Shown: in pieces, positions 6,179 to 6,763 of the stretch
Layout: every line of letters starts with the position of its first letter
Numbering within the stretch: position 1 is the first letter of the stretch
Assembly: GCA_020061285.1 (NCBI GenBank)
Contig: JAGUYQ010000077.1
Coordinates: forward strand, 1 to 6,763
Direction: 5' to 3'
DNA length: 6,763 nucleotides
DNA from: Betaproteobacteria bacterium
GTDB lineage: Bacteria > Pseudomonadota > Gammaproteobacteria > Burkholderiales > UBA9220
Program-made: the position numbers and the translations under genes
Notes under the pieces: model-generated
Seen by the model: the letters and a program-made list of their open reading frames with translations, nothing else
The model's database searches: none
Told to the model about the DNA's origin: nothing

Positions 6179-6763
6179 ATGTCCGGTCGCTGGATTGTGC
6201 TCGCTGCATTGTTGTCCCTCGGGGCCTGTTCCTCGGGGGACGGCAAGGTGTTCCAGGGCTATGCCGAGGGGGAGTACGTGCGGGTGGCCGCTCCCTTCGC
6301 CGGCAGCCTGACGGAATTGGCGGTGAAGCGGGGCGACGCCATCCACAGCGGGGTTCCCCTCTTCGCACTGGAGCAGGAGAACGAGCGGGCGGGCCGGCTG
6401 GAAGCGGAGGAACGCCTGAAAAAAGCCACGGACGGCGTGGAATCCGTTCGCGCCCAGCGCGCCCAGGCCGCGGCGCAACTGACGCTTGCCGAGCAGTCCT
6501 ACCGCCGCACGCGGGATTTGGCCGGGAAAAAGTTCGTGTCCGTTCAATCCCTGGACAATGCCCGCGCGGTTCTGGACCAAGCCCGCGCCGGCTTGGCCAG
6601 CCTGGACGCCCAGTCCACCGCCGCCCAGGCCGAGGCGGAGGCTGCCAAGGCGGTCTTGGCCCAAGCGAAGTGGAAGCTCGACCAGAAAACCGTGGCCGCC
6701 CCCGTGGCGGGTGCGGTGGAGGACACTCTCTATGTGCAGGGGGAATGGGTGCCGGCGGGCAGC
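6179..6763 (+). CDS. Partial HlyD-family periplasmic adaptor lipoprotein, probably for an ABC exporter
   Basis: The first 195 codons are present and the gene runs off the right edge. A short signal peptide ends in lipobox L14-G-A-C17 (Ser at +2), predicting a lipoprotein. The segment GEYVRVAAPFAGSLTELAVKRGDAI (31-55) is the first lipoyl half-motif, in the form seen in HlyD/YbhG-type adaptors. A long, Ala-, Gln- and Arg-rich coiled-coil hairpin follows (about 66-172), with tip residues R110, L114 and S121 in the TolC-docking R-x3-L-x6-S pattern. The second lipoyl half begins at VAAPVAGAVEDTLYVQGEWV (172-191). Adaptors of this shape usually serve ABC exporters, whose ATPase and permease genes tend to follow; those would lie beyond the window. 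The gene follows the permease by 13 bases and is clearly in the same operon. Alternatively it could be a second adaptor for the same RND pump. Confidence 0.88.
   Translation, partial: MSGRWIVLAALLSLGACSSGDGKVFQGYAEGEYVRVAAPFAGSLTELAVKRGDAIHSGVPLFALEQENERAGRLEAEERLKKATDGVESVRAQRAQAAAQLTLAEQSYRRTRDLAGKKFVSVQSLDNARAVLDQARAGLASLDAQSTAAQAEAEAAKAVLAQAKWKLDQKTVAAPVAGAVEDTLYVQGEWVPAGS

Overview
The window is GC-rich, densely coded DNA from a Gram-negative bacterium, most likely a proteobacterium. The reasons are lipoprotein-type periplasmic adaptors, an RND pump of the HAE1 type, and a membrane-anchored class II (cytochrome c'-like) cytochrome. I cannot fix the genus from the sequence.

Layout. The left edge (1-47, minus strand) holds 15 complete codons of a gene that runs out of the window. 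Its start resembles NnrS-family membrane proteins, but this is tentative. Next comes an apparent minus-strand operon: a TetR-family regulator (629-1249), then 13 bases later a small anchored c-type cytochrome with a C-terminal CxxCH (130-615). The region 1250-1402 is a divergent control region with a promoter and an inverted repeat for each direction. To its right is a plus-strand operon: a second TetR regulator (1403-2044, GTG start), an RND adaptor lipoprotein (2054-3097), an RND permease (3094-6165, overlapping the adaptor gene by 4 bases), and the first 195 codons of an HlyD-family adaptor lipoprotein (6179 to the window end).

How it works together. The second TetR protein probably represses its own operon through a 24-bp palindrome placed directly after a perfect TATAAT box. 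The RND adaptor and permease form the inner-membrane and periplasmic parts of a proton-driven efflux pump, and all five expected proton-relay residues of the permease are present. No outer-membrane channel gene is in the window. The last gene has the long hairpin typical of adaptors for ABC exporters, so the operon probably encodes two different export machines under one regulator.

The most notable structural observation is that the two adaptors in this operon have helical hairpins whose descending arms differ by exactly three heptads (21 residues), while both keep the R-L-S tip motif used to dock on TolC-like channels. I see no mobile element, CRISPR array, rRNA or tRNA. The genes are recognisable family members, and what is unusual is mainly their arrangement and control.
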